From Thamnaconus septentrionalis (lineage: Eukaryota; Chordata; Actinopteri; Tetraodontiformes; Monacanthidae), in NCBI GenBank assembly GCA_009823395.1, contig CM020513.1, forward strand, positions 18,230,501-18,294,500: DNA of 64,000 bases, read 5' to 3'. The position numbers and the translations under genes were made by a program. Below, in pieces: positions 1-12,151 of the stretch (position 1 is its first letter; each line of letters begins with the position of its first letter). The notes under the pieces were generated by a model. That model saw only the letters and a program-made list of their open reading frames with translations. It was not told where the DNA came from and searched no databases.

Positions 1-3000
1 TTATTATTATGAGTTCTAATGTATTCTGCCTTAAAACTACCAGTAGTTTCTTCCTTTAGATACAATCAAGAAGCAAACTATCTTGTTAATTTGACCTGCT
101 ACAGTTCCAATACACTGAAGATGCAGTGTTGAAGCTGTGCTGCTCCGTCCTGCTGGTGGCGCCGCTCGTCGTCAGCACGTTGTGCTGCTTGTGTTAGTGT
201 GCAGACATGAGAGGCAGAAGGTTTCTGCCCCCTGTTGGTGACACGGAGCCACTTCCATCTCTTCCAGCGTCCTCCACTTCCTCCTCTCTGCATCTTTTTC
301 ACACAGCTGCTCCACAAAATGTCCCAAAAAACCACCTGCCTCATTATCGCCAAGATACTGTGAGCATTGACGCTGACGACAGAAAACACACTTTTTTATT
401 TTTGTGCTCTTGTGTCTATTGGAACTGATATTGATTGTTACAGCCTTACTCGGTATCATAAAGCAAGTCAAGAATAAATGAGAAGCAGTGAAATAAAAGC
501 AGGAGGTGAAGATCGGCTGTGAGGTGACACTGAGGTTTGATGCAGGAAAAATCATCAGACATGCAAGATGTGAACTCATGAAGCTAAAACTGCACCTTCA
601 AAGTTAATGTGGGAAAGTGAATACAGGTGATAATAATAAAGAAGACATGTATGCAGGGGTTTTCACTCTGCTCTCTCCATCTGTCTGGTTTCCTTCCTGC
701 GTAGAAGGTAAAAATGTCACACCTGCATCTCTTTCACTGGGATCATTTTGTCTTCCCAGGGGTGTAAAAAATATGAGCAATGGGTGAAGCAATTTTAAAA
801 AGTATATTGATTGAGATGATTCTGGAGTGCAGCTGAAGGAAAATCAGCGTCTATTCTCTTTCTCAGTATTCTGAGTATTTTTCCATTTCTTAATAGCGGC
901 GTGTTGGCGTCAGATTGAGGTCAAGTGCACGTGTTGATCTGATTTGTGATAAACTGGCAGGAAAACAAGATCATTTTCCACTGAATTCATTTCTCGGCAA
1001 AACGCAGCAGCTTGAGTCGTTTTTCCGTGGAAATATTCGTATTTTTGGCTCTGATGGTTTTTGTTGAAGATGCAACGTGAAGCGATGCAAACGGCGCCAA
1101 CCCTTGACACGATTCTGCAAGACACGCAGTTTTACAACAACGTGTTTGTTCGTCGACGGCTTCTCAGTCTGAGTCACAAGAAATGCGAACGCAGTCAGAG
1201 GAAGGAAAGTCTAACATGCGGTAACAGCGAGAACTCCGTTCTGAGTCAGTGGAGCGACGACTTTCCAGGAACTGAGCGAGCTGCCAGTTCACCGTCGGGC
1301 CTTTTGAGGGCGCCCCTGTGCTCACAGCCTCTCGCCGCCTCTCCCTTCCATCGCTATGACAAAAAAAATGTCAATTTTTGAAGGAGGGAACCAGATTTGC
1401 AGTTTCACACAGTCAGTCGGATATGACGATCGCACTCCTGTGTGAAATACTGTTTGACTTCAGGACCGATCGCAGCTGGAGCCGCAATATCACTTGAATT
1501 CATCCTTTCTCTTCGTGCAGTTCAAACATCTACCACAGGGGGGACAAACTGTTGCGCAGACAGGCGCAGGCCGTGTGCAGAGCGCTGTGACGACATCTTG
1601 GAGCGTCCAATAGGAGAGCGACCGGTTCTGAAAAGAAAAAAAAAAGTGCCCAGATGCAGAGCAGAGCGCCAGTGTTTTAAATCAGTGTTAAAACTTCTCT
1701 ACATGGAACTGGACTGAAGGACTGGCATGGCTAGCTAAGCTAACCCCTGCCTGTTGTTTCACATTTAAAGGCCCAGGCTGTGTAAATGTAAATGAAAGGC
1801 TTGTATGTTTTTGTGATTGTGTCTATATTTATATATTTTAGTTTACATTTTTCTGCCAAGTAGATCCTTGTATGAATGAAATGTCACATTGGGCCTTTAC
1901 ATCGACGCTGGTGTAAAGATGAAAGATTACATTTACCACACACACGGCAATGCTCGAGCACAGAGCAGGAAGTACATTACGCAACAACTATAAACTGTTC
2001 TTGTGTTGTGTTGTGTTGAGCCAGAAGGGGTGTTGTGGTCAGGAATTGACCTTAGGTGGGCGGGACAACGGCTCCACCAATCACAATTCCTCAAATCTCA
2101 GTCAGCTGATTGAGTAGGAAGTCTTTTGTTGTCCTCTCTCCGCTTCCCTTTGTTCCTCAACGGAGACTTTCTCACGACTCCTTGATTGACGCCTCTGCTG
2201 CAGCCTCACGCTCGCTTCACGTGACAGAAAACACACACCTGATGTAAACAAAACCTACAATCTCCGACGCACAGCGGTGGACGAACACACCAAGGAAGCA
2301 TGTTTGATGAGAGGTGTCAGCAGCATCAAGAATCCCCAGCAGCCTTGTTACACTGGAATTTAGCACCTGATGGTGTGTTTGCAGTCATCCCAAAAAACCT
2401 CAAGAGGTGTGAGGCTTCAGTCAAACAGGAAATGCAATCATCAGAGAGCATAAATTGTGTTGATTTGTGGAGGCTGATGTGATGTCGCTGCTGCTGCTGC
2501 TGTAGCTGCTGCTGTGGAATCCTGCAGCTCAGATTACAGCCACGCTGCCTCCTGCTGGCAGCTGATGATGTCACACTCTTTCTGGACAGTCTATCAGATC
2601 AGGACTGCAGGATATTTATTATTTAAATTTTATATACACCCACCTACCCACCCACACACACATACACACACATAGTAACTGATGGTGACTAAAGTGTCTT
2701 TAAGAGACCCTTGTCTAATATCACTTTTTTTTTTTTTTTTTTAAACATATTATTCACAATTTTTTGCCAATATTCTTATATTCCCACTGTATTGATGGTA
2801 TTTCTCCCACTGATCATGAGTTTTGGCAGTTGAAACTTTTTAAACTGTTGTTATCTCAGGGCTGACCTGCTGACTTACTTTTCCAATCAATTCCTAACCC
2901 TGCACATGTTTGCAAACCTCACACAGAAGTCTGCTTGTTAAACTCAACTTTAAGTGCCAGTTTAGTTTTGGAAGGACACAAAAATCAAACAGTTGACGTT

Positions 3001-3200
3001 AAAACGGTCTGTTTAAACATTGTCATTGATCACCGTCACTGTTTGCAAAAAAGACCCAAACACACTGGAAGTGTGTCTTGTGCAAAGCTCTCAACAACAA
3101 CACAGCGAGTCGAGGGGAGCACAGTTGTGTCTTTATTCGTCTCCGGGCCTCAAACTGCACAACCCAAAATGGTGATTTTCCTCTTTAACTTTCTATTTTT
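1..3200. other. Gene-poor upstream flank
   Basis: I see no exon with recognisable protein similarity here; the open frames are short and show no family motif. There is a 16-18 base T run near 2727-2743. A patch at 2040-2280 looks promoter-like: a CCAAT-type ACCAATCAC near 2077-2085, a GGCGGG core near 2059, and a palindromic TCACGTGA E-box at 2217-2224. It lies about 1.6 kb upstream of the ptpn9 start codon and could be an upstream regulatory patch or nothing. No end of a neighbouring gene is visible. Confidence 0.5.
2217..2224. promoter_or_regulatory. Palindromic TCACGTGA E-box
   Basis: This is a perfect palindrome around CACGTG, the class of site bound by USF and MiT/TFE bHLH-zip factors. 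It sits in a short GC-richer patch with a CCAAT motif, 1.6 kb upstream of the ptpn9 ATG. Only the motif is seen; regulatory use is inference. Confidence 0.3.
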
Positions 3201-3763
3201 ATGAATGAAGGCGGAGGTCACAAGCTCTTTTCTCCCCTCCCCCTTCAATTCCACTCTAGGCCACCAGGGGGTGGGGTGACCTGCAAAAAAGAGCGTATTT
3301 TTGGGAGGTGGGGTGGGGGTGCAGCTGTGGGTCTCCTGCCTCGTCACACGTTCATCCAAGGTTCTAAAACCCCGGAAACCTCCTGGTCTGCTGGAGTGGA
3401 GCAGCAGCAGCAGCGGAGGAGGAGGAGCCGCAGGCGGAGTGACACCGCGTAGTTACAGGCTGCTGGAGCAGCAGCAGTCACAGCAGAGCAGCAGCAGCAG
3501 CAGCAGTAACTCGGCTGCTCTCAGCTCAGCCGCTTTTAGTGTTGCTCTGTTTTTTCGTCGGTGGTGCAATCTGCCTCCTCCTCCTTCTCCTCCTCCCGTC
3601 GGTCGGACGGTGACCGGGGCCGTTTGACCGCTTCTCTCACTCGGTCAGTCGGTGGAGAGGAGCCGCAGACGTCGCAGTTGAATCGAGGAGCCTCTTAACA
3701 CCGCCCCCCTTCACTAGCACCGCCCCTCTCCCCGCCGGACGGCAGACACCTCCGTCATCGTCC

Positions 3764-3805
3764 ATGCTCGGCTCGGTTCGGCTCGGCTCGGCGGACAGAC
3801 GGTGA
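3764..3805 (+). other. Upstream ORF in the ptpn9 leader
   Basis: An ATG at 3764 opens a 13-codon frame ending in TGA at 3803-3805, only 14 nt before the ptpn9 start at 3820. It is built on CTCGGCTCGG repeats. If transcription starts upstream of 3764 it would lie in the 5' leader and could reduce initiation at the main ATG. The transcription start is not determinable from sequence alone. Confidence 0.45.
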
Positions 3806-3819
3806 TCTGAGAAGCGGCC

Positions 3820-3867
3820 ATGGCAGCGGCTCTGTCGGCCGAGGAGGAGCAGGTAGGCCGCGGCCAC

Positions 3868-3953
<86 letters not shown>

Positions 3954-5322
3954 TTTTATTATTTTCCTTTAATAACGGTCGGACGGGCGGCACCTGGAGG
4001 TGGGGGGGCTGCAGCAGCGACCGGCCGCCGGTTGCGAAACTCGGCGAGCAGCGAGCGGAAGTGCTCGATGGATTGTGTGTCGGCCGCGGCTGTGGCGCCT
4101 CAGGTTGCACCACCATCACTTCCGCTCCCGGCCCCGAGGCTCCGCGAGGGGGCCGAGTTACCCCTTCTTTCCCTCCTTCTTCCCCTCCTTCCCTACATCG
4201 ACCCCCCACTCATGGCAGCAGCGCTGCGGGGCTCCGCTGCAGAAAAGGCGTCTCGGTCCGGCGGCTTCACGGTGATGTGGCAGCAGAACCACCAGGCTCC
4301 CTGGCTGTCGGCGTCCCGAGCCAACCTGTTGGCTGCCGAGTCATGACGTCACTTGACTGTCTTCAGGTTGGCAGTCCACCGCGGTGCTGTTTGATCTTTG
4401 TCACATATTAGATGTTGCTGGTGGCTTTTCTCATCTTTGTTCTCTATGGAAAACACGCAAGTCACAAATTGTCACCTGACTTGTGACCTTTTTTCTTTCT
4501 TTGTTAGTAGACTAGTTCAGTCAGTCTAGTGTTCTACTGGGGGAGTAATGTCATGATGAGAGGACTGTCAGCACTGCCACACTGTGTGTGAACTCAACAA
4601 TAATCCCACTTCCTCCTGGTGACTCTGCACCCAGCTAATGCTCATTAGCACTAGTGAGAGCACCGCTAGGTGGTGCTCTAGGATGCTCCAAATGCGCCCT
4701 TGATATGCGCCCTACTTTTAGCCGATTGGAAGGATGCGCCGCTACTATCCTTCGCGTCCTTCTGTATCCCAGGATGCATTGCGTGCTGCTGCTAAGCATC
4801 CTGGGAAGTCAGCTGAAAAGACACAACGTATAAATTTAAGTGTCCAAATTTCACATAAAATATTCAGTTTTTACCCTGGGGTTTTTACTTATTTGAACAT
4901 CCAACGCCATGGTTGGATGGCAAACCAATGGTTAGCTTGATGCTATAAAATGTCACTTCCGGGGTTGGCCAGCAGGAGGGAACGGCGGTGACGCTACCAG
5001 GAAATACGCCGAAGGCTGGGCCGTCCACTGTGGTTACCGGGGAGGCGGGTTTGGGTTCATCCTTCTTGGCCGGGTCCTTCAGAGGACCCGCCTTCCGACG
5101 GAGGACGCTTCCTCCGAAGGATGCAGACCCTGAGTGGAGACACAGCCGTAGTTTGAGCTGTGACACGCTGAGCCGCAGTGACTCTGGCATGGCAGCGTTC
5201 AGCCAGACGACTGCCAATCATCTCTCTTCACTCCCGTCCTCTCTCGCTCATCGTGTCCTGTGATTGGCCCACTTCACTTCTCATCATCTGGCCAGCAGGA
5301 GCCTTATCTGGCCACTCCATTT

Positions 5323-5421
<99 letters not shown>

Positions 5422-5597
5422 CACAGGGTGGCTCTGGGGAGCACACACAGCGTAGAAGAACTTCATTCTAAAAGCAGCTGTTAGAAGCATTTCCACCATG
5501 ACTCTGCGGTGAGGGGGTTACTGTGTGTGTGTGCGTGTGTGCATGCGTGTGTGCGTGTGTGCGTGTGTGCGTGTGTGCATGTGTGTGTGTGTGTGTG

Positions 5598-5652
<55 letters not shown>

Positions 5653-8600
5653 AGTGGAGTGAAGTGAGAGAAATGGGAGAAGATCACTGCTGACTTCCTG
5701 TTGTGGTATCAGTGATGCCAAATGGAATCACTGAAGTGAAGCTGCAGCCGTGCAACAGTGTCAGTAGATTCCCAGAACTTGTCATCAGCTGCTGATGGGA
5801 AACTCACAGACACACAGACGCACTCCCTACTGGAAGAGGTGAGTCGTGTGTGAAGGTGTGACTGGCTCCCTTCACAGACATGTCACTTCCTGGCTGTTGC
5901 GTCAAGACTATCAATGCTGCGTCACTGCTGAGTCACCACTGACTGACTGACTTACTGACTGTTCCACAAAACAAACCCTTACGATTGTGATGAAAAGCCT
6001 GAGCTGAAATCACACCTGGATTCTTCTGATGTCAGCAGCTGTTGGTCACCTGGTTGTCCCGGGTTCAAGAAAAGAACAGATAGATACAGAAATGGATAAG
6101 CAGGCTCACTCAACTCATTAGCAAAAAAATCAACCTTGAATCTAGTACAGGCAGGGGCAAACTACGGCCCGGGGGCCATGTGCAGCACACTAAGCTTTTT
6201 CATCCGGCCCTTCAACCAAACTTGAAGCAATGATATTAACAGTCAGTCAGTCATCCAACAGCTGCATCTCCTCCATGTTTCCAGTGTTTCCACAGTCCTT
6301 TCAATAAAGAGCTAAACACCCTGGTGGTCCAGGGGTGGTTCTCGATGGTTGTAGATGGTTCTAGGCAGTACTGGATGGTTCTAAGAGCTAAACACCCTGG
6401 TGGTCCAGGATGGGTCTGGGTGGTTCTAAGAGCTAAACACCATGGCAATTCTGGGTGGTTCTGGATGGCTCTAAGAGCTAAACACCCTGGTGGTCCAGAA
6501 TAGTTCTGGGTAGTTCTAAGAGCTAAACACCCTGGTGGGGCTTCAAAGACACTGATTTGGTTGCAACTTTGCTTTGCTTCATTTTCCATTGACATTAAAG
6601 CAACCTGTTTTCTCCATAATATCCCAGGATAGATTGTTTCCTCCTATGAGGTGCTGCCCCCTCCTGGTCTAGATCTTCTTTTTTCTCATGAATCAGTTAA
6701 TGTAGAGCAGTGTCTTTAAAACAGAACTAGGATTGGTGTCAGTTTCCTGCTAAAACCAGCGTCTTTGTGGCAACTTGCAGGTATTTGGACAACATCAAGG
6801 CCAGTTGTGTGTTTCAACATGTATCAACTGAAGTGTGTAGGAAGCAAATGAAGTGGGTCTCATTTCATCTGATGGTTGGAAATCAATGGTTAAAGGCAAT
6901 AAAATCATAATATGGCACTTTGAAAAGCTTGACCTTTGACCCCGTTATCGTCTCTCTCTGTTGGTGGCGTAAATACAACACTTTCCATGACAAAGTGTGT
7001 GTTGTGAGTGGTAGCGACATTGTTGTGCCTCAGATGTGAGAAGTTGTGGGTTTTTTTCCGTCTCAACAATCCAGTGTTGTTTTGTCTTTGGTGCTGTTTC
7101 TGAGAAGAATGGAAGTTAATTTATATGTTGGTAATATGTAGATAACTGTCAATAATTCCACTGGTCAAAATATGTCAATATCTGCCTTTTCCTTTCTTAC
7201 TCTATTAATATTCTATAGTATTAATATTGTTCTTCTCTTTTGCACTACATTGTTGCTGTGGTGATGCATATTTCCCATAATGTGGGATTAATGAAGGATT
7301 CTATTCATGAGACGTCACTGCAGAGCCCCGGTCTTCTCCCAGTGATATTTGCCTATCAGTGTCTGTATGTGTGGTTTGTGTGTGCGGCTGCTCCCCATCA
7401 CTGCTGTGAATCAGTGAGTCAGTGCTGAGTGACTCAGTGCATCGTTCCAGCCTTCATTCATTCATTCATTGTGTTTCAGGACAGTTTTCAGGTCAGCCTT
7501 GTTGTATCGTTGATGGAGCTTCAGTCACTCACTTCAATTTCCATTCATGAACCTAGTGGCTGCAGTTCTGCTCTCCTCCACTAGTTCTCCTCTTCTAGTT
7601 CTCCTCCTCTAGTCCTCTAGTTCTCCTCCTCTAATCCTCTAGTTCTCCACTAGTTCTCCTCCTCTAGTTCTCCTCCTCTAGTTCTCCACTAGTTCTTCTC
7701 CTCTAGTTCTCCTATAGTTATTCTCAGCTAGTTCTCCTCCTCTAGTTCTCCACTAGTTCTTCTCTCTAGTTCTCCTCTAGTTATTCTCCTCTAGTTCTCC
7801 TCCTCTAGTTCTCCTCTAGTCCTCTAGTTCTCCTCCTCTAGTTCTCCTCCACTAGTTCTCCACTAGTTCTCCACTAGTTCTTCTCCTCTAGTTCTCCTCT
7901 AGTTATTCACTAGTTCTCCTCCTCTAGTTCTCCCCCTCTAGTCCTCTAGTTCTCCACTAGTTCTCCTCCTCTTGTTCTCCTCCTCTAGTTCTCCACGAGT
8001 TCTCCTCCTCTAGTTCTCCTCTAGTTCTCCTCCTCTAGTTCTTCTCCTCTGGTTCTTCTCCTCTAGTTCTCCACTAGTTCTCCTCCTCTAGTTCTCCACT
8101 AGTTCTCCACTAGTTCTCTCCTAGTTCTCCTCCTCTAGTTCTCCTCTGGTTCTTCTCCTCTAGTTCTCCTCTAGTTCTCCACTAGTTCTCCTCTAGTTCT
8201 CCCCCTGAGCACCTCATTCTTCAGGGTCAGGTTCAGCCTTCTGGCTACTGTGACCTCATTTTACAGCCGAGCTACAAAACCAAACAACAACTTCCTCCCC
8301 TTCATTCACAGTTCAGTGGGAGCCAGCCAGACCGATCGATTGGCTATTGATTGTCATTCTAATCAATGAGCACCAGGCTCTGTCTGGAGGACATTGTGTC
8401 ACAAACTTTCATTTCAGATTGTCGCACCGCTTGTACACTGGCAGCTTGAGATGCAAATAAAGAATAGAACCAAGTCAAGAGTGTCTTTAAACTTTTGTGT
8501 CTGCAGAATTATAGAAGATTCTAATATCTATTCTAATAGAATAGAATAGAATAGAAACCTTTATTATTCCCTTATTGGGGAAATTTGCATAATTACAGCA

Positions 8601-10076
8601 ACAAAATAGTGCAAAAGAAGATGATTAGACGCATGGTTCAATATATTCAGTATAGTGAAGAGATTAGATTAGAATAGATTAGATTAATTCTTCTTATTGT
8701 TATTAGATGAAGTTTTCTTCAAATGGAAGTTCTCACAAATGTTTCTATCCCTGGAGGACTGAGATGAATCTCCTCCGCTGCTCCAGTCATTCTCCAGGAG
8801 GGAGAGGAGAAGCAAACATCCCAGCTTCTTCTGAACACAGTGGGGTCACTGGAGGTCATCTGCAGGCGTCTCCTTAAAAGGCAGAGAGAGAGGGAGAGAG
8901 AGAGAGAGAGACGACCTCCTCTTCCTCTTCCTCCACTTGGAGCTTTTCCTGCTGCTTGAGTTCAAAGATTGTTGTTGTTCCTTGAGATGATAGAAAACTT
9001 TCTCAACTTTATTTTCCCAACGTGACGATGAGAATTGTTGCCCAATGTTTTCAAGTCAATCCAGTTTTCAGTAGGAGTCTTTCTAATGAAGGAAGATGAA
9101 GCAAAACGGCTTCAGAGGAATTGAATGGACTGTGGGTTATGGTCAGGGAGTGAGGATGATTGGCTGCAGTCATGTCAAAGGGTCAGTGGCCTCCTGGGAT
9201 GCTGGTTGTGTTCTCCATCACTGCCAGTCAGTGATGATGGTTCTGGTGGGGTCCAGAAGCTTCAGAGAACAACAGATGGGATGGAAGTCTGGCCAGTCAG
9301 AGGAGGTTCTGTGGAGTCGGGGGTGGGGGGGGGGGGGGGTGATGGAGGGGGTCATGATCAGCCAGTCAGGTGCACTCATCTCTCTCTCTCTCGCTCGCTC
9401 TCTCTCTCCTGCATGCTGAGTGGAAGTTGCACAGTAGCATCTTGTCTCCATCGTTCTGTATTCTGAGGAGAGCAGAGTCGACCACTTCCTGTCCGCTGCT
9501 GCCTCACTGGCTCCTCTGTTCCCTCCTACCACTGACCACTGGGGGTGGGGTGCTCTGTCCAATGGTTGGTCCACTTCCTCTACATCAGCAACACGCCTTC
9601 TCTTGGTTGTCAGTCCCAGTGAAACTGGAGTTCAACTGTGTGAGCGAGCAGATTGTGATTGAAATCACAGCCACGTCCATATCTGGATCAGTGAGAGAAA
9701 TACAGTCTGTCTGTCTGTCTGTCGCCCTGCACATGCTCAGTCTCTCTCTCTCCCTCTGTGCTGACAGCTAAACCAGTTAGTTGGTTAGTGGGTCAGCAGG
9801 AACCGAAGGTCCAGCACCAGCAGTCACACACACTGAACTCTGTTGACTTGGTGGAGCTTCTTTGTGCTTGCTTTGTGTTTTTTGTCATGGTGCTGTTGAC
9901 TGCAGCTTCACTCTGCTGGTTCCTCTGCTGGTTCCTCTCTTCGTTCCTCTGCACTCTTTCAGCCACAGCAGGAGAGGAAGTTGGGTTTTTTTTCAGCTTC
10001 ACAGACACCAAACACACAATTCAACTTTGTTGAACTTGAGAAGACTTTGGTACATACAGAACCAGAGTACAACACG

Positions 10077-10130
<54 letters not shown>

Positions 10131-11742
10131 CTCTAGTAGTCTATCAGATGTTGGAACTGGTGATGGAACTCAGGTCTTTAGCAGGCTGTGGTCGTTTCCT
10201 CCACTGTGGTGGCCTCCACAGTCTGCAGGTACGGAGGTTCTTGTCCTGCTGTCTGATGCAGTGTGTGTGTGTGTGTTGCAGGCCACTAGGCAGTTCCTGG
10301 AGGAGATCACCAAGTGGACCAGTCAGCATGGAGTGTCTCCGCTGTCCAAGGAGCTGGCCGTCAAGTTCCTCATGGCCCGCAAGTTTGACGTAATCCGAGC
10401 CATCGAGCTCTTCCACAGCTACAGGGTAAGACCAGGGAAGCTAATATGCTACAGCTAACTCACCGCTGCACTGCATCAAGTGAATGACTCAGAGGAGTCA
10501 AACTCAAACACTCAGTGAGACAAAGTTCAAAACAAAGTCTGGGTCCAACATTGATTGATTGAAACAATCTTCCTCCAGATTGAACAGAGAAGCTGGAGCC
10601 AATTATAATAATAAATTGTTATTGTATTATTATTATTATTATTATTATGACAATATCTATTTCTGGCCTGTTGATGAAAAGAGAAACAAGCAGAATGGAC
10701 GTTCATCTTTTCCTTCCCGCTAGTAAGTAAAGTGTATAAACAGCAGGAAGTGTGTGTGTCCTCCGACAGGAAGTGCGTCTGAAGGAGGGCATCGTGCGCC
10801 TGCAGCCGCAGGAGGAGCCGCTGCGCTCGGAGCTGCTCAGCGGGAAGTTCACAGTCCTGGTAGGAGCCCTGCCATTCCAACATTCCCAGCCATGTGTCAG
10901 GCTGCATGCTGCAGTGTTGCAGCGCCACCTGCTGGGATTGTTTCTAATCTCTTCTTTTGTCCCAGTTTCTTCACATCTGAGGAACCCTGAAATTCTTGTG
11001 AAAAGACATTTTTGGCCACAAACCCACAATTAGAAGGAACTAAAACAATAGCGTCACCTTCACACTTTACATTTCTTAAAGATGCATTAAAACACTTATT
11101 TATGACCTATATTGCCTATATACAGCATTATATAGATAACAATAATTCACCTGTTCATCACCTGTAAATATCTTGCTTTTCCTTTTTACTCTATAAATGT
11201 TTGATTTTTATTTCTTTATTTCTTTTCAATGATATCATTTTCCTTCTTTTGGTCTATATTGTTACTTTAATTAGGCAAATATTCCCAAAGTGGGATAATA
11301 AAGGATTCATTCATTCATTTTCCATATTCTATTCTATTCTATTCTATTCTACTCTTTCAATCGGTTGTCCTCCAGCCGGCACTGCAAAACCACAACATAT
11401 CTTTATGTTTTATGATACGACAAAACCTGCAAAAATTCACATTTGAAAAGTCGCAACAATTGTGTATTTATTTCGGTTTTTTTCACTCAAGATGTTGCAC
11501 TGAGTTTCTGCTCATCAGAGCTGCTGTGCTCACTGAGAGCAGCAGCAGCAGCTCTGGAGATCAGTCTGCACCTCTGGGGCATCACCATCTAAACACAACA
11601 ACAACAACAACAACAACAGTTTCACTTTGGAAAACTGACAGAGTTGAAATAGTTGATGAGAAGGTCTTGACCTGCTGGCTGCGCTTGGATTTCCTGCTGC
11701 AGCGATAAATTTAGCCTTTTGTCAGGCAGAGCATAAGCTATG

Positions 11743-11794
<52 letters not shown>

Positions 11795-12058
11795 TTCCTC
11801 CCTGCTGACGTGCCAGTGTGGCATCAATGCTGCTCTTCCTCTGACGTGCTGGGACTCTCAGCCTCAGCAGCAGCTTCACATCCTGCCTGATGAGCTATTT
11901 TTAGACCCTCCTGCACCCCTCTCTCTCACACACACACACACACGCACACACACACACACACACACACCATGTCCGAGCTCTCAGGTCAGGCTGCAGCAGC
12001 GTCGACAGTAATCAGGTTTCGGTGTGAAGACGTTTCAGAGTGACAGGAAGTACAACTG

Positions 12059-12151
<93 letters not shown>

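Noticed and set aside
3637..4209. 190-codon minus-strand frame with a long RERERE run
   Set aside because: It is the translation of the (CT)n microsatellite and ptpn9 exon 1 region in antisense; no domain.
5178..5721. Frames encoding Cys-Val or His-Thr dipeptide repeats
   Set aside because: Pure products of (GT)n/(CA)n microsatellites.
7570..8205. CRISPR-like regularly spaced repeats
   Set aside because: Units are contiguous and degenerate, with no unique spacers, in a vertebrate intron; it is a minisatellite.
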